A stretch of DNA of 64,000 nucleotides from Emticicia agri (GCA_945860265.1 CAMAQF010000011.1:1-64000); one strand, 5' to 3'; positions 8,803 to 18,089 are shown, numbered from the stretch's first letter. Notes: generated from the letters alone by a model not told the origin. Numbers and translations are program-made.

Positions 8803-8872
8803 TTTTGAAGAGGTTTTGCTTTTTGAATGCGACAAATGTAAAAGTTTTTTCAAGAAATATCCAACATAAATA

Positions 8873-9775
8873 TTACCGTAGGTCAGCTTCATAGACGAAA
8901 AGCGTAGAGGCTTTATCATCGTCTGGAACAAAATATGCCTTTATGCCTATTGTGGAAGATTCAACCCAAAAAGGATTTTGTGTCATCGGCAAACCACTCG
9001 ATGACCATAGTTTTATAGGTGCTTGAAAGGCAGGTCTTTTATCCAAAAGGTTGATTATCTCAAAACCTCCCAAGCGAAAAACTGTGCCATTAGGATGTGT
9101 ATATTTCTGCAAACCCGAACAAAGCATTTTATGATTACCAATGTAATGGCAATCTTGATAATCAATATAAAATGAAGGATTTTTGATGTGTAATTCCTCA
9201 GGTGAAGCGGTGGTAACTATTTTTCCTTTTGAATTTAATTTCCATTCATAAAAATTTCTCGAACCCCAACTTGCTCCCGTCAGAGAATTATTATCCATAT
9301 TATGTACAATTGCACCAATGTGTTCATCAAAACGCATTATTTCGGTAGCTTGGAATGTTTGAATATCAACTTTATAAATGATAGATTTACTATTGGGGCG
9401 ATACTCTGCCACTGGAATCCAAATGTACTTTCCGTCGAAATCAATTCCTCCTGGGTGATAAATAGTTGCTTCGCCCAAAGTCATTTGTGCAAGCAATATA
9501 CCAGTCGAATCGAATTTAAAAAGATGTCCGACTCCTTCGCCAGCCTCACCATTTTTAGGAGCTTTTATTACTTCAACCGAACTCATATATAAGAATTCTC
9601 CAACTTTAACCATTCCTTGAGGATGGAAAGTCGGGAATTGTAACGGAACAGATTTTTTCTGTTGCCAAGATGTATTTGGGCTTAGTTTTTTTATTTTTTC
9701 TTCAAGAATAGTCGTTTGTGCATTTGAATAAATGACAGCAAAAAACAAGATAATAAAAAGTGAATATTTCTTCAT
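8873..9775 (-). CDS. secreted DUF6454-type protein
   Basis: 300 aa with a clear signal peptide (1-19, ending SNA). The mature part has the FPTFHPQGMVKVGEFLYMSS, YHPGGIDFDGKYIWIPVAEY and IGAVHN-like motifs that I associate with the DUF6454 family, a probable beta-propeller-like fold. These proteins are uncharacterised; periplasmic location is inferred from the signal. The spacing of Gly and Trp motifs (HPGGIDFDGKYIW, TGASWGSRNFYEW) suggests repeated blades. It precedes the small membrane protein gene on the same strand. Confidence 0.75.
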   Translation of the reverse strand: MKKYSLFIILFFAVIYSNAQTTILEEKIKKLSPNTSWQQKKSVPLQFPTFHPQGMVKVGEFLYMSSVEVIKAPKNGEAGEGVGHLFKFDSTGILLAQMTLGEATIYHPGGIDFDGKYIWIPVAEYRPNSKSIIYKVDIQTFQATEIMRFDEHIGAIVHNMDNNSLTGASWGSRNFYEWKLNSKGKIVTTASPEELHIKNPSFYIDYQDCHYIGNHKMLCSGLQKYTHPNGTVFRLGGFEIINLLDKRPAFQAPIKLWSSSGLPMTQNPFWVESSTIGIKAYFVPDDDKASTLFVYEADLR

Positions 9776-9822
9776 TTGAATAGATTTTAAGCAAATGTAT
9801 CAATTTTTGACAAGCCATAAAC

Positions 9823-9850
9823 AAAAAGAATCTCCCCAACGGTGAGATTC
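9823..9850 (-). terminator. terminator of the outer membrane barrel gene
   Basis: A 7-bp stem (9828-9834 with 9844-9850), followed on the minus strand by a T-rich stretch. It sits about 30 bp after the stop of the minus-strand gene at 9879. Confidence 0.65.
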
Positions 9851-9878
9851 TGCACTATCAAAAAATGAACTCAATTTT

Positions 9879-10541
9879 TTAAATAATTTTAAAGCCAAGT
9901 GTAAACTGCCAGCCTTTGTCTTTAAATTGATTATTGTTCATATTCAAAGAAGAAATCTCCGATAAACTTCCAACTTTTCTCAAATCAAGGTTTATGCCCA
10001 AGATTTTTACGCCTACACCCAACTGATAGCCAAACGTAGCATTTTTGATTGCATTACCATTTGAGGTAAGGTCTTTAAAGGCGTCTTTTAATTTTTGGTC
10101 TTCTGAAATTTTTAATGTAGCAACTGGGCCAGCATTTACTCTGAAAATCTTCAAAAAACGAAAGCCAACTAAAACTGGTATATCGAGATTACTGTAAGAA
10201 AACTTCACTTTTCCTACATTCTGAATATCAATTGTACCTCCCTTTTGTGCCAATAGTAATTCAGGTTGTAAATATAATTTATCACCTAAACGCCCCCAAA
10301 CACCTAATACATAGCCAGTTTTTGTATCGTAGCTTTGAGAAATGTTTTTATTAATTGAACCTGCATCGGTATAAATTTGGTTGAATGTAACACCACCTTT
10401 GATGCCCAACTGAAAACCTTTTTGAGCCAAGGCATTAGTAAATATGCCAAGGAATAAGAAAAGTGTAAAAACCGTGATTTTTTTCGTGTTAGTTTTTGTT
10501 AAGTTTTTAGTAAACTTAGAAAAAAATAGAGAAATGTGCAT
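9879..10541 (-). CDS. outer membrane beta-barrel protein (PorT/OMP_b-brl_2 type)
   Basis: A 220-aa exported protein. A basic leader (residues 1-23) is followed by a hydrophobic signal ending NALAQ at about residue 40. The mature part begins QKGFQLGIKGGVTFNQIY and alternates short amphipathic strands, ending FTLGFKII with a terminal hydrophobic strand typical of small Bacteroidota barrels of the porin-family/PorT group. Role is unknown. The unusually long n-region suggests that the true start could lie further in, but no other suitable ATG exists. Confidence 0.78.
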   Translation of the reverse strand: MHISLFFSKFTKNLTKTNTKKITVFTLFLFLGIFTNALAQKGFQLGIKGGVTFNQIYTDAGSINKNISQSYDTKTGYVLGVWGRLGDKLYLQPELLLAQKGGTIDIQNVGKVKFSYSNLDIPVLVGFRFLKIFRVNAGPVATLKISEDQKLKDAFKDLTSNGNAIKNATFGYQLGVGVKILGINLDLRKVGSLSEISSLNMNNNQFKDKGWQFTLGFKII

Positions 10542-10795
10542 AATTGAATAAAATCTAATGTTTTTTAACGGGTTATACTAAAAAATAATCTTGCTCCTAA
10601 TGAGTATTAACTTTTATCTCAGGCGGTTTCGAGGAAATAACGAAGATTATTCGCAAATTCGTATTTTATTAACGAAAGATTAACAATTTGTAGCAGCTTA
10701 AACCCTTTTTTACTTAATTAAAATACTATCAAATACTCTGCCAAGCACGGGCAACCTTTGTGCATCTGTGACTTGTCCCTGTGAAACTTACATAA

Positions 10796-12175
10796 ATGGC
10801 AAAAATAAGAACGGCATATTTCTGCCAAAGTTGTGGATTTAATTCACCAAAATACCTCGGTAGATGTACTTCTTGTGGAGAATGGAACACAATGGTGGAG
10901 GAAGTTCTGACCAAAGAAGAACCCGAAAAAGGCAATTGGAAATTTACTTCGTCGGGTACAGCACGTACTGCAAATAAACCAAAAACACTGACTGAAATCA
11001 CCACACAGGAGCGTTATAGAATCGTAACTGAAGATGATGAACTCAACCGAGTTTTAGGTGGTGGAATAGTGCCTGGTTCATTGGTTTTGATTGGTGGCGA
11101 ACCTGGAATTGGTAAATCTACGCTCATGTTGCAAATTGCTTTGAGCCTCAAAGATTATACAATTCTTTATGTATCGGGTGAAGAAAGTGAACAGCAGATA
11201 AAAATGCGTGCAGAAAGAATGCAATTCGTGAATGATAAATGTTATATTTTAAATGAAACTTCGACCGACAATATTTTTCGACAAATTGAACTTACAGAGC
11301 CTGATATCGTAATTATCGACTCGATTCAAACATTATCCTCGCCTTTGATTGAATCGGGGGCAGGTAGTGTTTCTCAGGTAAAAGAATGTACTGCGGAGTT
11401 AATGAAATTTTCGAAAGAATCTGACACGCCCGTGATTATGATTGGGCATATCACGAAAGATGGGGGTTTGGCCGGCCCAAAGGTACTCGAACACATGGTT
11501 GATACTGTTTTGCAGTTCGAAGGCGACCGCCACATGACTTACCGAATCTTGCGTACTACAAAAAATCGTTTCGGAAGTACCTCCGAACTCGGTATTTACG
11601 AAATGCAGGGCACAGGCCTACGCCAAGTTAGTAATCCTTCCGAAATCTTAATATCACAACGTGAGGAAGATTTGAGTGGCATCACGATTGCGGCAATGCT
11701 TGAAGGAAATCGTCCACTTTTGATTGAAATTCAGTCGCTCGTAAGCGTAGCAACTTATGGAACTCCGCAACGGACAAGTAATGGTTTCGATAGCCGACGT
11801 ACGCAAATGTTATTAGCTGTTCTCGAAAAAAGAGGCGGTTTTAGACTTGGAACACAAGATGTTTTTTTGAATATTGCGGGTGGCTTAAAAGTTGAAGACC
11901 CAGCCATCGATTTGGCAGTTTGTGTGTCAATCGTTTCATCTTACGAAGACATTAGCGTGCCGAGTTCATGTTGTTTTGCTGCCGAAGTTGGTCTTGGTGG
12001 CGAAGTTCGTGCCGTCAACCGCATCGAAAACCGTATTTCTGAAGCTGAAAAACTTGGCTTTAAAAAAATATTTATTTCTAAATATAACCTTAAAGGATTG
12101 GATACCAATCAATATAAAATCCAAATCTCCGCAGCCAGTAAGTTGGAGGAGGTTTTTAGTGAGTTGTTTGGATAA
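10796..12175 (+). CDS. radA: DNA repair protein RadA
   Basis: A 459-aa RecA-related ATPase that promotes branch migration in homologous recombination. Visible: N-terminal C4 zinc finger (C10, C13, C24, C27); Walker A GGEPGIGKST near residue 100; the RadA-specific KNRFG motif (TKNRFGSTSELG); and the C-terminal Lon-protease-like domain (LAVCVSIVSSYEDISVPSSC, GEVGLGGEVR-type motif). Length matches the family. The preceding 250 bp are non-coding, and the next gene starts 75 bp downstream. Confidence 0.96.
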   Translation: MAKIRTAYFCQSCGFNSPKYLGRCTSCGEWNTMVEEVLTKEEPEKGNWKFTSSGTARTANKPKTLTEITTQERYRIVTEDDELNRVLGGGIVPGSLVLIGGEPGIGKSTLMLQIALSLKDYTILYVSGEESEQQIKMRAERMQFVNDKCYILNETSTDNIFRQIELTEPDIVIIDSIQTLSSPLIESGAGSVSQVKECTAELMKFSKESDTPVIMIGHITKDGGLAGPKVLEHMVDTVLQFEGDRHMTYRILRTTKNRFGSTSELGIYEMQGTGLRQVSNPSEILISQREEDLSGITIAAMLEGNRPLLIEIQSLVSVATYGTPQRTSNGFDSRRTQMLLAVLEKRGGFRLGTQDVFLNIAGGLKVEDPAIDLAVCVSIVSSYEDISVPSSCCFAAEVGLGGEVRAVNRIENRISEAEKLGFKKIFISKYNLKGLDTNQYKIQISAASKLEEVFSELFG

Positions 12176-12250
12176 ATTGTTTTATGCTCTTAGCAGTAAG
12201 CTGCATCTTTGCAACTGCTCAAAGCATATAGCGTAAAGCTTATTGCACAA

Positions 12251-13153
12251 ATGTATTATATAAAAAACAAATATTTAGAAGTTGGCATCGACCCTAAAGG
12301 GGCAGAGCTGGTAAGTTTATATCACAAAGACCACGATTTAGAATATATGTGGGGAGCAGACCCTGTATTTTGGGGTAAATCGTCTCCTGTATTATTTCCA
12401 ATTGTTGGTGGCTTAAAAGATAATAGCTATATTTTTGAAGGTAAAACCTATAATTTACCCCGTCACGGTTTTGCTCGTGAATTGGTTTTTGAAATAGAAG
12501 ACCATTGGGACGATGGCATAAGTTTTTTGCTTCGCTCCAATGAAGATACACTCAAAGTTTACCCATTTGCGTTTGAATTTCGTTTAGTTTATGAGCTTTA
12601 TGCTAATTTATTAAGCGTAACTTATCATGTAACTAATCTTGGTGAAAACGATATGTATTTTTCGGTTGGTGGACATCCAGCTTTTGCTCTTCCAATAGAA
12701 GAAGGTTTAAGCTACCAAGATTACTATTTGGAATTTGAAGAGGAAGAAAATCTTAAACGATGGCCCGTAAGTTCACAAGGATTGATTCTGGAAGAACCTG
12801 AAGCAATTTTCGATAAAACACTGATTGATAATGAATTGGTCGAAATTGAAACTAAATTTTTACCATTGACAAAGGAATTATTCCATCAAGATGCTTTGGT
12901 TTTCAAGCAATTGAACTCTTCGACCGTGACTTTAAAGTCCGAAAAAAGCGAACATTCACTTCGTTTTGATTTTGCTGGATTTCCATTTCTCGGTATTTGG
13001 GCAGCAAAAGATGCCAATTTTGTGTGTATCGAACCATGGTGCGGTATTGCCGATTCGATCAGGCATTCACAAGAATTAACCGAAAAAGAGGGAATAAATA
13101 TCTTGCCCGCAGGCGATGTTTTCGAGCGTGCTTGGGCTGTGAAATTGAATTAA
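12251..13153 (+). CDS. aldose 1-epimerase family protein (GalM/LacX-like)
   Basis: A 300-aa cytosolic galactose-mutarotase-fold protein. Motifs include GAELVSLYHKDHDLEYMW, SPVLFPIVGGL, the substrate-proximal PRHGFAREL, and VGGHPAF; the end has the Glu-containing IEPWCGIADS. This LacX/YeaD-like branch acts on, or binds, sugars or sugar phosphates; the exact substrate is not clear. I start at ATG 12251 because residues upstream of it (from 12209) are not typical of the family and lie in the radA-galM gap. Confidence 0.86.
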   Translation: MYYIKNKYLEVGIDPKGAELVSLYHKDHDLEYMWGADPVFWGKSSPVLFPIVGGLKDNSYIFEGKTYNLPRHGFARELVFEIEDHWDDGISFLLRSNEDTLKVYPFAFEFRLVYELYANLLSVTYHVTNLGENDMYFSVGGHPAFALPIEEGLSYQDYYLEFEEEENLKRWPVSSQGLILEEPEAIFDKTLIDNELVEIETKFLPLTKELFHQDALVFKQLNSSTVTLKSEKSEHSLRFDFAGFPFLGIWAAKDANFVCIEPWCGIADSIRHSQELTEKEGINILPAGDVFERAWAVKLN

Positions 13154-13705
13154 AAAAAATAAATACTTTACCTACCGAAATTTAAGAATTTTCGGGAAGT
13201 TTGTAACTTACTTCTGCCCTAATCATCCGATAAATTATCCTTTTTTTTAAGTTTTTCTAGTGTTAAAACTTTAATTCCTTCACCAAAACCCAATATTTCA
13301 TTTATTAATTTTAAATTCAACTATAACTCTATTTAAATAATGCTGCCATAATCAAGTATTTTCATTACGTTTTACGAAATCATGAACAGCTCATTCGGTA
13401 TTTTGTATTGGTTTGTTTATGCGGAACGCTGCCTGATAATAGGAAACAGACTATTAAAGCGGATAATTACCATATAAATTTCGCTATTGAAAAAAAGTAT
13501 TAGATAGCAGAGAGATAAGGTATCAGATTATAAGTCGTAGTTGGAGTGAAAGGATTTAAAAAATTTAAGTAATGAGACAAAATATACGAGGCGAGAGACA
13601 GTTTGCCGCAACGATAAAATACTAAAATCAATAATTTACATCATTTCAATTTGTCGATTAATATTGTTACTTTACTTGAACCACATATTGAATATAGAAT
13701 AAAAA
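13154..13705. other. 552-bp gene-free region
   Basis: No open frame with coding character was found on either strand. It holds a weak CCGAAA/TTTCGG hairpin at 13175-13195 after the mutarotase gene and one copy of the dispersed intergenic repeat at 13567-13663. The rest is AT-rich sequence without recognised signals. Confidence 0.6.
13567..13663 (+). repeat. dispersed intergenic repeat, copy 1
   Basis: It shares AAGTAATGAGAC near its start, GAGACAGTTTG in the middle and TTTGTCGATTAAT at its end with the other copies at 18180, 20011, 23338 and 27511. Orientation is the same as that of the upstream gene (ends 13153). Copies are diverged, so boundaries are approximate. Confidence 0.55.
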
Positions 13706-14629
13706 ATGAAAAGAGTACTAATTCTAAGAGGCTTACCAGCTAGCGGAAAATCAACATTTGCACGTAATTTTATTGACGAAAACAAAGGTGAATGGAAACG
13801 ACTCAATAAAGACGAATTACGTGCAATGCTTGATAATTCTCATCATACTTCGGCCAACGAAAAATTTGTTGAGCGTATGCGTGATTTTATGCTCGTTGAG
13901 GCATTGAAAGAAGGCAAACACGTTGTGATTGATGATACTAATTTATCTAACAGACCAGTTGAGCGTATCCAACAAGTTATTGGACGATACGAGAAAGAAA
14001 CAAGAGAGCAGATTAAGATTGAATTTAAGATAATGGAAACCTCGCTCGAAGAATGCCTTGCTCGTGACGAAATACGTGAAAAAAAAGTTGGTAGAGATGT
14101 AATTATGCGAATGTATAACGACCATATTGCTAAAGAAAAAACACCAACTAATGTACCTAAAAAAGAGATAGATTTGAGCAAAAGAGGTCCGAATTATCAG
14201 CCTCAAGACGATACATTACCGCCTGCAATATTATGCGACCTTGACGGAACTTTGGCAATTATCCATAACCGAAGCCCATATGATTCTTTGCGTTGTGAAA
14301 CCGATTTGTTGAACGAGCCGATTGCCGAAATCTTAAAAAATTACGCATCAATGGGTGTAAAAATTGTTCTAATATCGAGTCGAGATGAAACTGCCCGACG
14401 ACCAACTACAAATTGGTTAGCTTATAATCGAATACCTTATGTTGCATTTTTTATGCGAGGCACAGGCGATGTTCGAAAGGATTCGGTAGTGAAAAAAGAA
14501 TTATATGAAGCTTACGTAAAAGGCCATTATTTTGTAAAATTTGTACTTGACGACCGAAATCAAGTTGTCGATTTATGGCGATTAGAGCTGGGATTGCCCT
14601 GTTTACAAGTTAATTATGGAGATTTTTAA
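13706..14629 (+). CDS. T4-type polynucleotide 5'-kinase / 3'-phosphatase
   Basis: 307 aa, close to T4 Pnkp (301 aa), with the same order of domains. The N-terminal P-loop kinase has GLPASGKST (residues 8-16) and DDTNLS (about 76-81). The C-terminal HAD phosphatase has DLDGTLA near residue 178 and the SSRDE motif near 226, followed by DDRNQVVDLWR. Such enzymes heal RNA or DNA ends, giving 5'-phosphate and 3'-OH before ligation. No RNA ligase gene is adjacent. The gene stands alone between two 550-bp gene-free stretches. Alternative: an AAA-kinase/HAD fusion with another small substrate. Confidence 0.85.
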   Translation: MKRVLILRGLPASGKSTFARNFIDENKGEWKRLNKDELRAMLDNSHHTSANEKFVERMRDFMLVEALKEGKHVVIDDTNLSNRPVERIQQVIGRYEKETREQIKIEFKIMETSLEECLARDEIREKKVGRDVIMRMYNDHIAKEKTPTNVPKKEIDLSKRGPNYQPQDDTLPPAILCDLDGTLAIIHNRSPYDSLRCETDLLNEPIAEILKNYASMGVKIVLISSRDETARRPTTNWLAYNRIPYVAFFMRGTGDVRKDSVVKKELYEAYVKGHYFVKFVLDDRNQVVDLWRLELGLPCLQVNYGDF

Positions 14630-14668
14630 CTAAAAATATCGGTTCATATCGAAGAGCTTTTTTAATTG

Positions 14669-14686
14669 AATCCACACAACTTTTAT
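14669..14686 (+). repeat. 18-bp direct repeat, left copy (right copy 14826-14843)
   Basis: The identical sequence AATCCACACAACTTTTAT occurs at 14669-14686 and 14826-14843, start to start 157 bp apart. The interval holds a hairpin but no gene. It may be the footprint of an excised or decayed small element, or a duplicated 3' region of the kinase-phosphatase gene. Confidence 0.6.
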
Positions 14687-14785
14687 AGTTAAAAACTGTA
14701 TTGAATTATATCGAATTTTTGGATGAATACTCTGTTTTTCTGAATTCAGTTTCATCAAAAATATTTTTTTTGTTTTACACAAAAA

Positions 14786-14815
14786 AAAGGACTGGAATAA
14801 ATAATCCCAGCCTTT
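14786..14815 (-). terminator. probable minus-strand terminator
   Basis: A stem AAAGG-A-CTGG with CCAG-C-CTTT (one mismatch), with a run of eight T after it on the minus strand. It would end minus-strand transcripts from 15194-15943, although it lies some 380 bp downstream. Confidence 0.5.
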
Positions 14816-15193
14816 CCCGCTACTAAATCCACACAACTTTTATCTTTAATGATTTAATTCTATATATAATACTAAAATCTCTTGTAAAAGGTTGCACCAA
14901 AGTGCGAAAATGTTTGTGTCTCTAATTATGTTTCAAATATAAAACAAAATTATATATTGATACAAGTATTTTTTTGTTTATTTACTTTTGATAGGACAAA
15001 CATAAAAAGAATTTTATGTAAATACAATAAAAAAAAGTATTTTTTATTGTATTTACCGCTTAGTAAATTTTTATTGTTAATTAAAATGTAATTATAAAAG
15101 TAAAAATCAAGTTTTTTAAATTTTGTGTCGCTCATTTAGAAAATAGAAACAAACATTTTTATAAAGTTCCATAATTCTATTCCGACTGATTTT

Positions 15194-15943
15194 TTAGTTT
15201 ATTAAATTTTTTGGTTTTTCGATCCTAATAAGCCATTTATATAAATCTGTAAGTAATGCCAGTTGTACACTCGCACCAAAACTATAATATAAGCCATTGT
15301 AATTCTCAGGAATGTTTTTTTTTCGTGGTGCATAACGATACCCACATTGTGCAGAAAGTCCCACCCATCGAGTTGCTTTCCAAACTATATTTAAACCTGT
15401 TTGTACGGGCATAAAATACTCCTTGCGTTTCCAAATCTGAATCTCGTTAATAAGTCCAACATTTTTATTTTTGGTAGCTCCTATACCGATTTCAAAAGGG
15501 ACACTTATTCGCCATCTTTTATTATTGACAAAGTTTTTCCAGTACATCAAACTAAAAAAATAAAGGTCGGTTTTGGTATAATAGTCAAGATTAACTCTTT
15601 TTGCCGCCGATTTTCTTAAATCAATTAAGCGTTGGTAAGAATTGAAATTTAGCCAATAGTAACCTAATGTTATCTGGTTTCGCTTGCGTCCTACAATGAT
15701 ACCAGTATTCACTCCCCAAATGTTTACTCTTTTTTCTTTAATAATTGAGCTTCGAGCATCCCAACTGATTGCGTAGCTCAGCCGTGGACGAAGACTATCT
15801 GGGTAGGTAGTAATGACACTATCTGGTAATGGGGTTTGGGCAGTAACTTTTAATGCAAATATCCAGATTAGTAGACAAAGAAGCCTCACTGTTGTTTTGT
15901 TTGCTTGTAAAATGGAAAATATGACAGTTGTAATTTTCTTCAC
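15194..15943 (-). CDS. outer membrane beta-barrel protein of unknown family
   Basis: A 249-aa exported protein. A leader with hydrophobic stretch (residues 17-36) ends VTAQ, followed by strands rich in aromatic residues (VGRKRNQITLGYYWLNF, LYFFSLMYWKNF, GYRYAPRKK, YYSFGASVQLALL). This is the pattern of a small outer membrane barrel. I do not recognise the family. It is the last minus-strand gene of the redox/envelope island but is separated from the previous gene by a strong terminator, so it is transcribed on its own. Confidence 0.7.
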   Translation of the reverse strand: MKKITTVIFSILQANKTTVRLLCLLIWIFALKVTAQTPLPDSVITTYPDSLRPRLSYAISWDARSSIIKEKRVNIWGVNTGIIVGRKRNQITLGYYWLNFNSYQRLIDLRKSAAKRVNLDYYTKTDLYFFSLMYWKNFVNNKRWRISVPFEIGIGATKNKNVGLINEIQIWKRKEYFMPVQTGLNIVWKATRWVGLSAQCGYRYAPRKKNIPENYNGLYYSFGASVQLALLTDLYKWLIRIEKPKNLIN

Positions 15944-16032
15944 AAATAACTATTTTGACTTACTTTTAAACGCATCAATTTATGTGATAGTATGCTATTT
16001 TTAATATTCTGATAATCAATTTTGAGTTACGA

Positions 16033-16068
16033 AAAAAAGCTCTTATCTATCGAAATAAGAGCTTTTTT
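16033..16068. terminator. strong terminator hairpin
   Basis: A 14-bp perfect stem (16033-16046 with 16055-16068), loop of 8, flanked by A and T runs in both directions. It ends the minus-strand group whose last gene is 16096-16617. Confidence 0.88.
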
Positions 16069-16095
16069 AAATTTAGTCCAAGTTTTTTTTAATTA

Positions 16096-16617
16096 TTACT
16101 TCTTTTGGCCTTTTTTTGCTTTGTTTTTCAGATCCTGATAGGTTTTGTACTGTTCAGGTGTGAATATTTTTTCGAGTTCTTTGTCTTTTTTCGTCTCCAA
16201 AGCCTCCATTCTCTCTTTGGCAATTGATATTTGAGCAGGAGTTGGTTGAGTGCTACCAAACTCTTTCTTGATAAGTTCGTATAAATCCTTTCGTTGGTAA
16301 GCATAATCTTCATTAAGTGATGAAACCAAGATTTCTTGTTCTTCATCTAACTTCATTTTTTTTACCATTACGCGGGTTTCTTCTTTAGCAACTTCGTCAG
16401 GGTCGGGGGGAGGCTTTGGTTTGCCATTATCGAAACTTGGATTATTGAAGGCACTATTATAGCCTCGACCATAACCGCCGTAACCGCCTCCGCCATATCC
16501 ACCGCCATATCCACCACCGTAACCTCCGCCATATTGTGCATTAGCAGTAGAAATTGCAAATATCAAATAAAACAAGAAAAAAGTTGCTGTTCTAATTATG
16601 CCTTGATTTTGCTTCAT
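16096..16617 (-). CDS. periplasmic Spy/CpxP-like protein with Gly-Tyr-rich repeat
   Basis: A 173-aa exported protein. Signal peptide to about residue 27 (ISTANAQ), then repeated GGGY units (residues 28-50), then a charged helical part: KMKLDEEQEILVSSLNEDY and IFTPEQYKTYQDLKNKAKK, with a phase and LxxEQ/TPEQ motifs like periplasmic Spy/CpxP (LTxxQ) proteins. It may act as an envelope chaperone or sensor; the assignment to that superfamily is by pattern only. It is the last gene of the minus-strand group that starts with the Rieske gene at 19732. Confidence 0.7.
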   Translation of the reverse strand: MKQNQGIIRTATFFLFYLIFAISTANAQYGGGYGGGYGGGYGGGGYGGYGRGYNSAFNNPSFDNGKPKPPPDPDEVAKEETRVMVKKMKLDEEQEILVSSLNEDYAYQRKDLYELIKKEFGSTQPTPAQISIAKERMEALETKKDKELEKIFTPEQYKTYQDLKNKAKKGQKK

Positions 16618-16731
16618 AGTTATTTATTTGTAATAGGGTTTCAGTAAAACTTTTCAAAAGTAATAATTTTAAATAAGATTAAAATGAATTGGCAAGCCTT
16701 ATATCTTACTTTATAATAAAAATTTGCCAAT

Positions 16732-17466
16732 TTAGTTGTTAACAGCACCTGCAACAATCCATTTTTTGATAGCCTCTATCTGACAAGCACCCAATTTTTG
16801 GTTTTGAGGCATTCCAACATATCCAACGTGATAATTTATAACATGCCATAGCTTTTGGTTTTCTACATAATTTTTTATGAAAGTATAACTATCCAATATC
16901 ACACCTCCCTTAGCGGCTTTTGTTTGGTGGCATCCAACACAGTAAATATCAATAATTGGCTTTATTGATTTTACAAAAGTTGGTATAGCTGCATCAATAA
17001 CTCTTGCTCCACAAGTTATATTTTTTGAACCTTCGTCAATCCACTGCTTGATTATGGCAATTTGACTTCCCGCCATTTTTCGTGGAGATTCGGGCATTTT
17101 CCCGCTCGACATTTCGGTGTAAATCTTGCTTTTACTCGAACTTCCCGCAATTACGCCTTTCATAATTCCGTTGTAAGTGCTAAGGTCATAACCTTCGGCT
17201 CTTGTTTTTGAATCATGGCAGCCACTTTCTGCACAATTTGAGTAAATGATTGGTAAAACCTGCGAATCAAAGCAAAGTGCTGAACTTGTACTGATGTTTG
17301 TGGCACAGGCAAGTTGCGAAGGAGGTAACGTTTCGGGTGCAGCACCTATTGGGTCGGTATTTAATGGTGTTTCAGTTGGATTTGAAGGAGAAACAAGTGA
17401 AGCTTTATAGTACGTACATGAAAGTGTAAGACTTAAAAAAAATGTTATGTGGAGCAGTGTTTTCAT
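16732..17466 (-). CDS. lipoprotein with two cytochrome c-type haem motifs
   Basis: A 244-aa lipoprotein (lipobox LTLSC at residue 17). Two cytochrome-like modules are visible: a CX4CH site (NCAESGCHDS, near residue 78) with its axial-Met candidate GKMPESPRK, and a classical CVGCH near residue 175 followed by VGMPQNQKLG, another candidate Met ligand. These resemble the degenerate cytochrome modules fused to Bacteroidota surface proteins. Likely a membrane-anchored electron carrier in the periplasm. It lies 74 bp after the YceI gene in a minus-strand row with DUF5777 and Rieske genes. Confidence 0.82.
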   Translation of the reverse strand: MKTLLHITFFLSLTLSCTYYKASLVSPSNPTETPLNTDPIGAAPETLPPSQLACATNISTSSALCFDSQVLPIIYSNCAESGCHDSKTRAEGYDLSTYNGIMKGVIAGSSSKSKIYTEMSSGKMPESPRKMAGSQIAIIKQWIDEGSKNITCGARVIDAAIPTFVKSIKPIIDIYCVGCHQTKAAKGGVILDSYTFIKNYVENQKLWHVINYHVGYVGMPQNQKLGACQIEAIKKWIVAGAVNN

Positions 17467-17540
17467 TTTTGAGAAAGCATTTAATTCATAAATATAATCT
17501 ATTCAAATATCAATTCTATTGATGCGTAATTATTGTAAAT

Positions 17541-18089
17541 TTATTTTTTCATTTCAGTAAATACAAATTTGTTTTTAACAGCTATATTTTCGGCAATTTT
17601 GACCATTACGAGCTTAGGTACATCAATTTTATGGTCGACTAATGGTATATTAAAATCACATAGTAAACTAATTTCTTCGCCTTTAATAGTCAATTTTCCT
17701 TTCAAAATACGTTCCTTTGAAACCCCGTGCATGGTTAGCAAACCTTTGGTAGTTACATCAAATGAATCATCTTTATTCCAATTAATGGCTTCGTTGATTT
17801 TTCCTTTGAAAATACCGTTTGGAAATTTGGTTGATTCCATATAGTTCTCGTTAAAATGTTCTTCCATTAAATGGTTTTTAAACTTGAACTCGGTCATCAC
17901 CATTTTAACGGCTATTTCATTAGTTGCAATATTCAGAACTGAGGTCACAGTTTTGTTAAGTGCAACAATATTTTCAAGGGGAGTTTCTGAGAAGAAACTT
18001 GTTTCACCATTGCGGCAAATGTAATTTTGAGCATTGGTATTAGCCGCAAAAAATAAGCTAATGACGATTGTTGCGATGATATTTTTCAT
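17541..18089 (-). CDS. YceI-family periplasmic lipocalin-like protein
   Basis: 182 aa with a signal peptide (1-20, NTNAQ). The YceI fold is recognised from FKFKNHLMEEHFNENYMEST, KFPNGIFKGKI and the TKGLLTMHGVSKER strand, equivalent to the family's LTIKGVTKPV segment. YceI proteins bind isoprenoid or amphipathic ligands such as polyisoprenoids or quinone-like molecules. The start at 18089 is chosen because the signal peptide begins there. The position between a DUF5777 barrel and a cytochrome lipoprotein suggests a role in envelope redox or lipid-ligand handling (inference). Confidence 0.85.
   Translation of the reverse strand: MKNIIATIVISLFFAANTNAQNYICRNGETSFFSETPLENIVALNKTVTSVLNIATNEIAVKMVMTEFKFKNHLMEEHFNENYMESTKFPNGIFKGKINEAINWNKDDSFDVTTKGLLTMHGVSKERILKGKLTIKGEEISLLCDFNIPLVDHKIDVPKLVMVKIAENIAVKNKFVFTEMKK

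Larger units (their letters stand above)
14630..15193. other. 564-bp gene-free, very AT-rich region
   Basis: Contains an 18-bp direct repeat (14669-14686 and 14826-14843) and a minus-strand terminator-like hairpin (14786-14815) between the copies. The remaining sequence, especially 14940-15130, is extremely AT-rich and shows no coding frame I trust. Confidence 0.6.

Noticed and set aside
8803-8931. N-terminal extension of the membrane protein gene 8299-8802
   Set aside because: It overlaps the preceding gene and adds residues unlike a membrane-protein start.
12190-12216. AGCAGT/ACTGCT inverted repeat between radA and the mutarotase gene as a terminator
   Set aside because: Short stem, no T run, so too weak to call.
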